Assembly: GCA_017451225.1 (NCBI GenBank)
Contig: JAFSPZ010000035.1
Location: 1 to 35,685, forward strand
DNA from: Muribaculaceae bacterium
GTDB taxonomy: Bacteria > Bacteroidota > Bacteroidia > Bacteroidales > Muribaculaceae
Direction: 5' to 3'
Length of the DNA stretch: 35,685 nucleotides
The notes under the pieces were generated by a model. The model did no database searches, was not told where the DNA came from, and was given only the letters and a program-made list of their open reading frames with translations. Positions 17,084 to 26,199 of the stretch are shown in pieces. A program made the translations under genes and the position numbers. Positions within the stretch are counted from its first letter, which is position 1. Every line of letters begins with the position of its first letter.

Positions 17084-18547
17084 ATGAACATGATAAGACG
17101 AGTATACCACATGACGGGCATTGCACTGGTGATGCTTGCCATGATAGTGATGGCCGCCTCATGCCGAGGTGGAGGGCTGGAGAAGGCTGTTAAAATGGCA
17201 TTCATCGACGGCGACACCACTCAGGCTCGCTACGACTCCATTTGCTCCCTAATCAAGAACAATCCCAAAAGCTACTCCGAATTCCTCACCGAGAACGGAG
17301 AAATCAATGTTGACGCTCTGGGCAGCTACATCAACAAGGTGGGAAGCAAGTTGCGTCCACCCATGTCGTGGAACATTAAAGGATATGGCCTTAAAGAGCT
17401 CACACTCACCATTTACTTCGAGCGCAGCGGTTCAATGATTCCCTACGACACTCCAGGAGGAGGCGGTCAGCTAAAGAAAGCCGTGAACGACCTCATCAAC
17501 TTCTTTCCCGGCAAAGACGGAGTGAATATTAACATTGTGAACGACAACATCTACCCCTATAAAGGCTCGGTTGACTCGTTCCTCCAGGACCGCAATATCT
17601 ATGGCAGCACAAGCGGTACCGGCGATGCCAGCTACACCGATTTCAAGCTTATCTTTGAGAAGATAATACAAGCACAGAAGCCCGGCAACGTGAGCGTGCT
17701 TATTACGGACCTTATCTACTCGCCAAAGAACACAGCCGACGTGAGTGTTGAGAAAATCCTCAACGAGGAGAACAGTGTAGCGACAAGCATTTTCAAGACC
17801 TATAAGGGCAAGTCGATTATCGTCAACCAGATGATGGGCGACTATAACGGACAGTATTATCCCTATAATGGCGCACCCATCACTTACAACGGCAAGCGTC
17901 CATTCTATGTGATAATCGTTGCCGACGCATCGACTATCGACCGCATGAGCGGCGACGACAAGTATGCCAAGTTCCTGCGTCCAGCCGATGTAAAGAACAG
18001 CTACCGTTTCAATCAGGCTCAAAGCGAGCTCAACTTCAAGGTAGTACCCGACTGGAAGGACAATGTGGGTAAGTTCCGCCCATCACGCAGCGAGAACAAT
18101 GTGCTTACCAACTGCGAGGGCGACCGCGAGACCGGCGTTCTGTGCTTCACCCTCGCCGCCAATCTCAAACCTCTTGCCAAAGACGACGCATTCCTGACAA
18201 ACGTGGCAAACTACGCCGTGCAGTCGCAAAGCGGCTTTGAAATTACAATTAGAGCCATCAAGCCCGAAGATATCACCAACAACAATCGTTCTTATCTGGA
18301 AGGCATGACTCACTTGATTACAGCCAAGGGAAAATTCAAAACTTCGCGCGACGAGCTGTCGATCACACTTGCCAACCAATTCCCCACATGGATTAAAGAG
18401 TCGACCACAACAAGCGACACCGACGCTAACGCAACAAACTTCTCAACCACTACATTTGGATTGGAACAGTTTTTGCAAGGTATCTACGACGCCTTCTCGG
18501 CTGGCAACGACACCTACGGGAAAATTGTAATGAAACTCGAAAACTAA
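17084..18547 (+). CDS. Lipoprotein with VWA-like domain
   Basis: The ATG at 17084 starts a lipoprotein signal (hydrophobic TGIALVMLAMIVMAASC, acyl-Cys at residue 27); the frame also has an earlier TTG, which is not needed. The product is 487 aa. From about residue 104 it resembles a von Willebrand A fold: a hydrophobic strand LTLTIYF followed by E113-R-S-G-S117 in place of the usual DxSxS metal site, then a helix with LKKAVNDLINFF, SYTDFKLIFEKII (T185) and VSVLITDLIYS (D209). The rest (about 220-487) is an alpha/beta region I do not recognise. It should sit on the periplasmic side, tethered by lipid. It is the first gene of a seven-gene unit and lies 15 bp from the next gene. Confidence 0.75.
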   Translation: MNMIRRVYHMTGIALVMLAMIVMAASCRGGGLEKAVKMAFIDGDTTQARYDSICSLIKNNPKSYSEFLTENGEINVDALGSYINKVGSKLRPPMSWNIKGYGLKELTLTIYFERSGSMIPYDTPGGGGQLKKAVNDLINFFPGKDGVNINIVNDNIYPYKGSVDSFLQDRNIYGSTSGTGDASYTDFKLIFEKIIQAQKPGNVSVLITDLIYSPKNTADVSVEKILNEENSVATSIFKTYKGKSIIVNQMMGDYNGQYYPYNGAPITYNGKRPFYVIIVADASTIDRMSGDDKYAKFLRPADVKNSYRFNQAQSELNFKVVPDWKDNVGKFRPSRSENNVLTNCEGDRETGVLCFTLAANLKPLAKDDAFLTNVANYAVQSQSGFEITIRAIKPEDITNNNRSYLEGMTHLITAKGKFKTSRDELSITLANQFPTWIKESTTTSDTDANATNFSTTTFGLEQFLQGIYDAFSAGNDTYGKIVMKLEN

Positions 18548-18562
18548 AAACAATATATCAAG

Positions 18563-19003
18563 ATGCGAGATAAAGTAATATTTTTAGTTATTGGCATCAT
18601 TATCAGCGTGTTGTTCTTTATTTTCAAGATTACACTCTATGATGCACTCTATTATTCCAACGGATTCAGCAACGACCTGGGCAACCTTGACGAGTATACC
18701 TCGGTTGCAGCCATCACCATAGCTATGGCATGGGGAGGAGCGGCTATCTACTACTATGCCATCAACTCAGTGAAATTTGACCGCTGGTATCACTGGCTGG
18801 CAACACTGGGTGTGGTGGCTGTGCTCACCCCGGTTGTAGACTATTTTGTCACTAGTTCCATTTTGGAAGGCAAGGACTACGGCAGCGCAATTGTATCGTT
18901 TGAGCTTCACAACATATTGTTTGCAGCGATTATGTTTGTCATTGCCTCGTTCTCAATGCGGTGGTGGAGCAGCAACTGCCGTCACACCCCCATCCCACAA
19001 TAA
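18563..19003 (+). CDS. Four-TM membrane protein of unknown function
   Basis: The product is 146 aa with four hydrophobic segments at about residues 4-26, 47-66, 78-97 and 112-132. The short loops include a conserved-looking YYYAINSVKFDRWYHW between segments two and three. No catalytic motif is visible. It is co-directional and closely spaced between the VWA lipoprotein (15 bp) and the tubulin-like gene (46 bp), so it is likely the inner-membrane part of the same system. Confidence 0.75.
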   Translation: MRDKVIFLVIGIIISVLFFIFKITLYDALYYSNGFSNDLGNLDEYTSVAAITIAMAWGGAAIYYYAINSVKFDRWYHWLATLGVVAVLTPVVDYFVTSSILEGKDYGSAIVSFELHNILFAAIMFVIASFSMRWWSSNCRHTPIPQ

Positions 19004-19049
19004 CTCTCACCACTAAGTTTGATAAACGTTAAACGAATAACGACAACAA

Positions 19050-20579
19050 ATGAAATTATTTGTATTTGCAATAGGAGGAACTGGCTCACGCGTGCTCAAA
19101 TCCATGATTATGATGTGCGCTGCTGGCGTGCGTCCCGTCGATGCCAACGGCGTGCCACTGAAAGATGTGGAAATCGTGCCCATCATCATCGACCCGCACA
19201 AGTCTAATGCCGACCTCAAGCGCACCGAGCGACTGCTCAGCGCCTATGGCACACTCCGTGAGAAACTATATGGCAAGAATGCTAATGCCAATGGCTTCTT
19301 TGCCACAAAGATATCGAGCCTCAAGGAAGTGGTCTCAAGCAGCCAAGTGCCACTCGACGACTCTTTCATCTTTAATCTTGCAGCTGTTGAGAACTACAAG
19401 TTCCGTGACTTCATCAGCTACAACACCATGAACGAACCAAACCAAGCTCTCACTTCATTGCTCTTTGCCGACTATCAGCTCGAGAACAAGATGAGCATCG
19501 GTTTTGTGGGCTCTCCTAACATTGGTAGTGTGGCGTTGAATGGCATCAAAGACAGCAACGAGTTCAAGGCTTTTGCCAACGTCTTTGCCGACGGCGACCG
19601 CATTTTCTTCATCAGCAGCATTTTTGGAGGCACTGGCGCAGCGGGATTCCCTATCATCGTGAAGAACATACGCCAAGCCAAGAATATCGACGCTAAAAAC
19701 AAGGCATTCTTGCAGCGAGCTCCAATAGGTGGACTCACCGTACTCCCCTATTTCACGCTCATGGAAAGTGACGACAAGAAAGACAAGCGCATTGACAACG
19801 CCGACTTCATAGTAAAGACACAAAGTGCGCTTGAATATTATAACAACACCCTTACAGGCAACGGACGCAACGCTGTGAACGCAATTTTCTATCTGGGAGA
19901 CCACGGACACAACGCCCCCTATGCCTACGATCCAGGCGACAAACGCGACCAGCACGACCCAGCTCACCTCATAGAAATGATTGGAGCGCTGGCGCCTTTC
20001 AAATTCTTGAGCTTGAGCGACAGCGAACTCACCGACCTTGCTACTGGCGAGCCATTGCCGACCAAGGCGTTTGAGTATGGCCTTGAGCGCGACACCGATT
20101 TTGTCGACTTCTCATGCTTCGGTCAAGAGACACGACAGCTCATCTATCGCAACCTAGTGAAGATGCACTTGCTGTACATATTCCTGCGCACAGGACTCAA
20201 CGGCATGATAGGACAAGGATTCACCGAGGATGCTCCCAAAATCACCCGCGAGTTCACCGGTACACAATTCTACCGCGTGCTAACGCAGCAATTCTTTGAC
20301 GGATACATCGAGTGGCTCACCGAGCTGCTTCACAACCGTCGTCATGTAACTCTCTTCAATGAGGGTGAAATGGATATGAACAAAGCCATCCACAAAGTGC
20401 TTACCAAGAAAGGTTTCTTTGGCAGCAAAAAAGTGGACAACGATGTTTTCAAAGCCGAAATGAACAAGTTGAGCCGCGACAACAACAGCTATGGCAGCAA
20501 TCCTGAGCTCAAGCTCATGGACCTGTTCTACAACGCAGCCGACAAAATCATCACCGACCGCTATGATAATATCAACTAA
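19050..20579 (+). CDS. Tubulin/FtsZ-like nucleotide-binding protein
   Basis: The product is 509 aa, with no signal peptide, so cytoplasmic. The N-terminus has strand plus Gly loop FAIGGTGSRVLKSM (residues 6-19). A strand ending in an acidic residue follows (EIVPIIIDPHKSNADL, D48). The key feature is FISSIFGGTGAAGFPIIVKNIR, with GGTGAAG at residues 193-199, matching the tubulin signature GGGTGSG. The order of these motifs agrees with the Tubulin_2-type FtsZ-like proteins often found beside VWA genes. The C-terminal half is not recognised. Unlike FtsZ there is no dcw context. It probably binds GTP and may polymerise or act as a switch; this is inference. It sits between the 4-TM gene and the actin-like gene. 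Confidence 0.75.
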   Translation: MKLFVFAIGGTGSRVLKSMIMMCAAGVRPVDANGVPLKDVEIVPIIIDPHKSNADLKRTERLLSAYGTLREKLYGKNANANGFFATKISSLKEVVSSSQVPLDDSFIFNLAAVENYKFRDFISYNTMNEPNQALTSLLFADYQLENKMSIGFVGSPNIGSVALNGIKDSNEFKAFANVFADGDRIFFISSIFGGTGAAGFPIIVKNIRQAKNIDAKNKAFLQRAPIGGLTVLPYFTLMESDDKKDKRIDNADFIVKTQSALEYYNNTLTGNGRNAVNAIFYLGDHGHNAPYAYDPGDKRDQHDPAHLIEMIGALAPFKFLSLSDSELTDLATGEPLPTKAFEYGLERDTDFVDFSCFGQETRQLIYRNLVKMHLLYIFLRTGLNGMIGQGFTEDAPKITREFTGTQFYRVLTQQFFDGYIEWLTELLHNRRHVTLFNEGEMDMNKAIHKVLTKKGFFGSKKVDNDVFKAEMNKLSRDNNSYGSNPELKLMDLFYNAADKIITDRYDNIN

Positions 20580-20598
20580 GTGTTAAGTGGCTGCGCCA
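20577..20598. repeat. Short dispersed intergenic repeat, copy B
   Basis: TAAGTGTTAAGTGGCTGCGC here is, apart from one missing base, the reverse complement of 7233-7254. It spans the stop codon of the tubulin-like gene and the following gap. Confidence 0.5.
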
Positions 20599-20654
20599 AC
20601 TAGACAACGTGCCAACAGCAATCGATAAATGACTACTAACATCGATAAAAAACT

Positions 20655-23600
20655 ATGAGTCAAGTACTATCATATAACAACAAGACGACTAAGACGAGCG
20701 CTCAAGACTGGATTCCTGTAACGCCCTATGTTGACGACGACATCAAGCAAATCAAGGATCCAAACGGAGGTCTCTCGGAAAACCCCCGCACTGCGATTCC
20801 AAGCCCTTTTGCACAGCTCGACCTAGTGAAAAACGCCTTTGAGCACCTGGCAAGCAATGCAAGACTTGCAGGGTCGATGATGGACAAACGCCTTGTGTCG
20901 AACGCGCTCGACGTTGCACAGCTCTTCTTTGACTTCGAGAACCATAAAGACTATCTCCACATTGTGAGATGGAACCGCGAAGAGCAACTGGAACGTCTCA
21001 AGAGTGAGCCTGAGCATCGCCTCTACGGAGAGACTTTGGAACTGTTTCTTGCCAGCGACACAAAATATAATTTCAACATGCTCACCGACTGGTACATACT
21101 ATTGTGGAACAGTCAGGTGATTGGAGCGACATCGCCTTCGTCGATGACAATTGCCGTGCCTCGCGAAAGCGAACAGCCCATCACAGGCATCAAGGTTGAA
21201 CAAGGAATCTCGCTCTTTGACAGCGACACTCGCGACCTGTGGCAGCGCGACGAAGACTTTGTTTACTACATGTTCATGCTCTTCAATGCCTTCCCAACAT
21301 TGCGCACCGCAGTGAAAGGCGTGTATGACTACATGCTTAAGAATAAAGACATCATCATGCAAGAAAAGCCTGCACTATATGCTCGCTTGACACAGGTGAT
21401 TCCCAATCTCGAGGCATTGAGCTATGAGTTGGCACCACGACTGGTTGAAAAACTTGACCTGGAATTTGACCCATTTGTGGGTGATGACGAGGTGACCGTA
21501 CTGGGAGCACGACTCTATCACAAGCGTGCCCGCGACATAATGAGCTCGGCCTCCACCAGCGACTTCGTGATAGCTCCTACACGCATGGTTGATGGCAAAC
21601 TGCCACTGGTGCTTCGCAACAACTTCAACGGCAGTGTCGACCACTATATTTATATCGATAAAGAATGGGACAGCTCCACTCAAGTGTTTACTAGAGGAAT
21701 TCCCATCGACAAGCGCAAACTTCCCGACACCAGCATAATCTATCCGTTCATCACCACTGGTGATTTCCTCCAGGACACCCTGATAAGGCTTAGTGGCCCT
21801 ATCGATGACAGCCACTATTTCAATGGCAACGTCACCAGTAAGACCATGCATCAGCCCAATGGATACCTGCTGCCTCTCACCGAAGAGTTTTTCAAGTATT
21901 TCAATGCAAGTGATGTGACCAAGAAAATACATGGCCGCAACATGCTTGAGATGGAAGAATTGAATGACGGGTCGGTCAATGTCACCTTGCGAGTACCTCT
22001 CAAGAAACGTTACATAGAGCTCACACGCAACTACTACCCCATCGATGACCCATCGTGGCACTTTGACGAGAATCGTGGCACCGGACGCATCATCACCAGC
22101 GTGGTGATGTCGACTGCCATCTTCCCATTTGTGCGCACCAACTATAAAGACGACTACACAGTGCAGCTGTTCTCTATGATTGACGGTGGTGAAGCGCGGC
22201 TCAACTTCTTCAACGACGGCATGAACACCGACGGTATGAAATGCAGTGGAAAAGTGCGCACTAAGAGCTCATACACAACCACCTACTATGACCTGGAAGG
22301 GTCGTTTGACATGATGCAGGCAGTAATCAATACTCCTGCGGGAGAATTCACAGGCTACATCGTTCCGTTGTGGAAGCCGTATGTGGCAAGCAGCAAGGAG
22401 CTGATATTTGCAGTTGACTTTGGCACAACCAACAGTCATGTGGAATGGTCGGAACGAGGGCATGACGCCAAAGACCTCGAGTTCAAGCACGGAGAGCATC
22501 AAGTGCTCATTGCTTCGCTGCTCAAGCGTGGCACACTCCTCTTTGCCGACCAGTTGCAACGTGTAGAATTCCTTCCCAGCGACATTGACAATGTGTACGG
22601 ATTCCCATTGCGCAGTGCTTTGGCCCGCAATTCCATCAGCACAGGAGGCCACAAGCTCTTTGGCGACATCAACATACCATTCCTCTATGAGCGCCAGTAC
22701 TTTGATGGCTATGACATTACCACCAACCTCAAGTGGATGGGCGACATAACCCTCTCACGCGAGTTCCTGCGCGAGCTTGTATTGCTCATCAAGGCAAAAG
22801 TGCTGCTTGAGAACGGAGACTTGAACCGCACTAGTATTGTATACTTCTTCCCTGTGAGCATGGGAGGCAGCGACCGTCGCAAACTTGACGACACCTGGAA
22901 CGAACTGTATCACACCTACTTTGGCGATGACACAAGCAACCTCCACGCCTATCCCGAGAGTATTGCTCCAGCCTATTTCTACAAGGGCGACGACGTGAGC
23001 GGCGGCAGCTTTGTCTCAATCGACATTGGTGGCGGAACAACCGACACCGTGATATATCAGCCTACAGCCAACCGTCTTGATACCGAGCCCGTGGCAATCT
23101 CGTCGTTCCGCTTTGCCGGTGACGCAATATTTGGCGACGCTTTCACCGAGCGCGATGCCGACAACAATCCTCTCATACGTCACTACGGAGAGTATTTCAA
23201 GCGACTCATATCCAAGAACGGTGACATAGGCTACCTCAACAGCATCCTCCAAGATGTGCTCAAGCGCAAACGCTCTCAAGACGTTAACGCGTTCCTCTTC
23301 TCAATCGAGAATGTTGAGCAACTGCGAGAGCTGCGAGAGGTGGACCGCAACATATACAGCTACAACACGCTGCTGCGCAACGACGCTCAGCGCAAGCTCA
23401 TATTCATGTACTTCTATGCCGCCATCATCTACTACATAGCACAGTCGATGAAGGCCCGCAACTACGAGATGCCCAAGCAAATCTACTTCAGTGGCACTGG
23501 ATCAAAGATTTTGAACATCCTGGGCAGCAAGGACCAAGTGATAGAGTTCACCCAACTCATCCTCGAGCGCGTCTTCGATAAGAAGTACACCGAGCGGTTC

Positions 23601-24086
23601 TCCATCAAGATAGAGCAGAAGAGTCCCAAGCAGATTACCTGCCGCGGCGGCATTAAGCTCGAGAGCCTGCGCATGGACGGCAACGTCGATGTACAACGTC
23701 TCACACCTCGCAATGTCAACTCGATGAAGTATTGTTACTCGATGCTCGACGAGAAACCGCTCACAATCAAGTCGGTTTATGAGATTGAAGTTAGAGACAA
23801 ACTCATTGAGCAAGTATCCCGTTTCAACGAGTTCTTCATTGGTCTGTGCGACAATGTCACCAAAGACGAGTTTGGCATCGACAACAAGGTGTTCAAGATT
23901 TTCGTCAGCGTTCTGAGCGACGACATAGGCAACTACCTCACAGCAGGTATAGGCAACTACCTCAAGGGACGCTATGAAGGCGACGAAGCGATTGAAGACG
24001 TTCCGTTCTTCTATCCTATCATTGGAATCATCAGGCACAACCTTCTCAAGAATTTGTGCAACGAGGTGATTTCACGCACTGTTTAA
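20655..24086 (+). CDS. Large protein with actin/Hsp70-type ATPase half
   Basis: The product is 1143 aa, cytoplasmic, with no signal peptide or membrane segment. Residues about 580-1080 hold the actin/Hsp70 ATPase signatures in order: phosphate-1 loop IFAVDFGTTNSHVEW (D588), phosphate-2 loop VSIDIGGGTTDTVIY (D790), and adenosine loop YFSGTGSKILNIL (from F945). Residues 1-580 have no motif I recognise and look like a folded alpha/beta region. Size and layout recall the large actin-like protein SrfB, which also occurs in multi-gene units, but I cannot confirm orthology. It follows the tubulin-like gene by 75 bp. The pairing suggests an ATP-driven partner of the GTP-binding protein. Confidence 0.75.
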   Translation: MSQVLSYNNKTTKTSAQDWIPVTPYVDDDIKQIKDPNGGLSENPRTAIPSPFAQLDLVKNAFEHLASNARLAGSMMDKRLVSNALDVAQLFFDFENHKDYLHIVRWNREEQLERLKSEPEHRLYGETLELFLASDTKYNFNMLTDWYILLWNSQVIGATSPSSMTIAVPRESEQPITGIKVEQGISLFDSDTRDLWQRDEDFVYYMFMLFNAFPTLRTAVKGVYDYMLKNKDIIMQEKPALYARLTQVIPNLEALSYELAPRLVEKLDLEFDPFVGDDEVTVLGARLYHKRARDIMSSASTSDFVIAPTRMVDGKLPLVLRNNFNGSVDHYIYIDKEWDSSTQVFTRGIPIDKRKLPDTSIIYPFITTGDFLQDTLIRLSGPIDDSHYFNGNVTSKTMHQPNGYLLPLTEEFFKYFNASDVTKKIHGRNMLEMEELNDGSVNVTLRVPLKKRYIELTRNYYPIDDPSWHFDENRGTGRIITSVVMSTAIFPFVRTNYKDDYTVQLFSMIDGGEARLNFFNDGMNTDGMKCSGKVRTKSSYTTTYYDLEGSFDMMQAVINTPAGEFTGYIVPLWKPYVASSKELIFAVDFGTTNSHVEWSERGHDAKDLEFKHGEHQVLIASLLKRGTLLFADQLQRVEFLPSDIDNVYGFPLRSALARNSISTGGHKLFGDINIPFLYERQYFDGYDITTNLKWMGDITLSREFLRELVLLIKAKVLLENGDLNRTSIVYFFPVSMGGSDRRKLDDTWNELYHTYFGDDTSNLHAYPESIAPAYFYKGDDVSGGSFVSIDIGGGTTDTVIYQPTANRLDTEPVAISSFRFAGDAIFGDAFTERDADNNPLIRHYGEYFKRLISKNGDIGYLNSILQDVLKRKRSQDVNAFLFSIENVEQLRELREVDRNIYSYNTLLRNDAQRKLIFMYFYAAIIYYIAQSMKARNYEMPKQIYFSGTGSKILNILGSKDQVIEFTQLILERVFDKKYTERFSIKIEQKSPKQITCRGGIKLESLRMDGNVDVQRLTPRNVNSMKYCYSMLDEKPLTIKSVYEIEVRDKLIEQVSRFNEFFIGLCDNVTKDEFGIDNKVFKIFVSVLSDDIGNYLTAGIGNYLKGRYEGDEAIEDVPFFYPIIGIIRHNLLKNLCNEVISRTV

Positions 24087-24139
24087 CAACTTTGAATTAT
24101 AAAAAACATAATAATAACAAACAAAATCTTTCAAACGAA

Positions 24140-25429
24140 ATGAAAAAAATTCTGTTAACACTAGTGTGCATCATGGCAGCCATGAGCACCATGGGACTAA
24201 GCGCCCAGGACAACGCCAAGAACCTTAACCCAGGTCAGTGGAAACATGGACTTGCTATTGGAGCACAATGGATCGCAAGAGACCTTGGATTTGCTCAAGC
24301 CGAGGACGTGGTAATTTCCCGCACCAACGAGAACTACACACTCGACGACCTACAGAAGATGTATGGCAGTCGCGACAAGTGGATGGGCTTCTATAACAAG
24401 CTCAAATCACACGAGAATGAGAGCGGCGACATTGACAAACTGTTATCAACCATCACTGCCGAGTATGACAAAGGAGCTGTTATTAAAAACGGCGTTAAAA
24501 AAGATGTGGAGAAATACAACGCCAGCCACACAGGCGACGAGGTGGGAGCTACTACCGCTGCCGAGGCCAATGGCAATGAAGCCACAACCATCACCAATGC
24601 CAACGACTCTACCGAGTCGAAAGCTGGAGATAGCGAAGAGAACAAGCAAGATGAAAAGGGTTCACACGGTGGACACGGCTTCCTCTACCTGCTCTCATTA
24701 CTGGGTCTTGCAGCAGGTGTGATTGGTACTTTCCTTGCCATGCAGGCACGCAAAGAGAGTCAAGCTATCATGAGTGACGTGAATGGTGACATCAACAACA
24801 TGCAGAAGCAAATTGACAAGCTTCGCGCTGCAATTAAGGGTGAGCATCCCGTTGTTCTTCACAACAAGAATGCCAAGCACGACAACAAGCTCAACGAGAG
24901 TGAAGGTCTAGCACAGACCAAGAAGATAGAATTTGACAACAATCCTTCTAAAAAGCAAGACAACAAGAAGCAGGAGCCCAAGAAAGAGGAGCCTAAGAAA
25001 GAAGTGAAGAAAGAAGAGCCCAGAAAGGACATGAAGAAAGAGGAACCAAAGAAAGAGGAGAAGAAAGAAGAGCCTAAGAAAGAGGAACCAAAAGCCACTG
25101 TTCTGGGCGAACCTCGCATCCTTTTCATGGCCAAGCCTGACGAAGACGACAATTTCTCTCGTTCTTCTTCGCAATATGAGCCAGGAAACTCTATCTTCGA
25201 GCTCACCACTATGGACGGCAAGAGTGGCTCATTCACTGTAATCAACAAGAGCGATGCCCACAAGCTCGCGCTGCTCATGCCTGGTGACACCCTCACTCGC
25301 GCATGCTCGGGCAACAACATCCAGTCAAGCGCAGGCAAGTCACGCATCATCACCGACCGTGCAGGCCGTGCTCAGCTCGAAAACGGCAAGTGGCACATTG
25401 TTGTGAAAGCCATCGTTCACTACGAGTAA
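24140..25429 (+). CDS. Exported single-pass membrane protein with Lys/Glu/Pro-rich tail
   Basis: The ATG at 24140 begins a signal peptide (MKKILLTLVCIMAAMSTMGLSAQ), so the earlier in-frame start at 24056 is rejected. The product is 429 aa. Residues 24-175 would be periplasmic, ending in a Ser/Thr/Asn-rich linker. A membrane segment lies at about 180-201 (FLYLLSLLGLAAGVIGTFLAM), followed by positive residues, so the rest should be cytoplasmic. A short coiled coil (NNMQKQIDKLRAAI) and a low-complexity stretch of KKEEPK-type repeats (about 276-318) lead to a C-terminal globular domain (about 322-429). It seems built to connect the envelope with the cytoplasmic tubulin- and actin-like proteins. 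Family unknown. Confidence 0.75.
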   Translation: MKKILLTLVCIMAAMSTMGLSAQDNAKNLNPGQWKHGLAIGAQWIARDLGFAQAEDVVISRTNENYTLDDLQKMYGSRDKWMGFYNKLKSHENESGDIDKLLSTITAEYDKGAVIKNGVKKDVEKYNASHTGDEVGATTAAEANGNEATTITNANDSTESKAGDSEENKQDEKGSHGGHGFLYLLSLLGLAAGVIGTFLAMQARKESQAIMSDVNGDINNMQKQIDKLRAAIKGEHPVVLHNKNAKHDNKLNESEGLAQTKKIEFDNNPSKKQDNKKQEPKKEEPKKEVKKEEPRKDMKKEEPKKEEKKEEPKKEEPKATVLGEPRILFMAKPDEDDNFSRSSSQYEPGNSIFELTTMDGKSGSFTVINKSDAHKLALLMPGDTLTRACSGNNIQSSAGKSRIITDRAGRAQLENGKWHIVVKAIVHYE

Positions 25430-25441
25430 TAGTTAGAATTG

Positions 25442-25487
25442 GCAAAGTGGGAAGTACAATGTGTAAGATTAGTACTTCCTACTTTGC
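25442..25487 (+). other. Strong intergenic hairpin inside the operon
   Basis: Arms at 25442-25457 and 25472-25487 pair over 16 bp with one G-T wobble and a 14-nt loop. No T tract follows, so it is more likely an mRNA stabiliser, processing site or attenuator than a full terminator. It ends 21 nt before the GTG start of the next gene. Confidence 0.7.
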
Positions 25488-25508
25488 TCTTAAACTTGAG
25501 ACTTAAAA

Positions 25509-26174
25509 GTGCATATTTTCTGCCCCAACTGCGGGAAACATATTGATGTATCGATTCAAGAAATCGAAAAGCTGGAAGGACGCTATGTGTGCCCTCAGTG
25601 CCTCACTGAGCTAGCCCTCGAACTCGAAACGAGCAAAAAGGACCTTCCGCTCAATGACGAGGTTGCTCCTGTTGAGAAACAAACTAAAACCGATGCCCCA
25701 CGCAATGATCAACCTTCAACATCAACACACAATAATAGCAGCAGTGACAGCCATGACAACGATGTCACAGCAAAATCCACTGCCGACAAACCCCAAGAGG
25801 CAGAAACACCACCTCAACCCAACACACATGTTGACGACGTGATTAGATACTGCAGAAAATGTGGAAGCTTCCTTAAAGAAGGTGCCAACTTTTGCCCTAA
25901 ATGTGGTAATTTTGTGAGAGTACGACCTCCAAAATACCAGTCAAAGAAGACAACAGCACCTCCACCCTACACTAAAAATTCACAGCAAAACAATCAAGGC
26001 AAAACCACTCCTTCCAAACAGCCCATGGCAGCAAAAAAAACAAAAGCTTCGTCCCGCCCCTCAAATGGCGGCAGCAAATCTCAATTCAGCATCCTCAGCA
26101 TTGGCGGATGCCTTGCCTTCACACTCATAGTCGTGGCCCTGTTCTTCATTGTATATATCTTAACAGGCAACTGA
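25509..26174 (+). CDS. Tail-anchored protein with two zinc ribbons
   Basis: The start is GTG at 25509: an in-frame stop at 25497 blocks anything earlier, and the first zinc ligands follow at once (residues 5 and 8). The product is 221 aa. Zinc ribbon 1 is at residues 5-35 (CPNC...CPQC). After a Thr/Ser/Asn/Pro-rich linker, zinc ribbon 2 is at about 115-135 (CRKCG...CPKCG). A second basic and Ser-rich linker leads to a C-terminal membrane segment at about 193-218 (LAFTLIVVALFFIVYIL). The soluble part should be in the cytoplasm. Zinc ribbons of this type bind protein or nucleic acid. It is part of the unit by direction and spacing. Confidence 0.75.
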   Translation: MHIFCPNCGKHIDVSIQEIEKLEGRYVCPQCLTELALELETSKKDLPLNDEVAPVEKQTKTDAPRNDQPSTSTHNNSSSDSHDNDVTAKSTADKPQEAETPPQPNTHVDDVIRYCRKCGSFLKEGANFCPKCGNFVRVRPPKYQSKKTTAPPPYTKNSQQNNQGKTTPSKQPMAAKKTKASSRPSNGGSKSQFSILSIGGCLAFTLIVVALFFIVYILTGN

Positions 26175-26199
26175 TAAACAACCTTTAATCATTATCAAG

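Noticed and set aside
21375-22061. Long minus-strand open frame of 228 codons inside the actin-like gene
   Set aside because: It lies opposite a well-supported coding frame, has no family motif, and looks like a codon-bias shadow.
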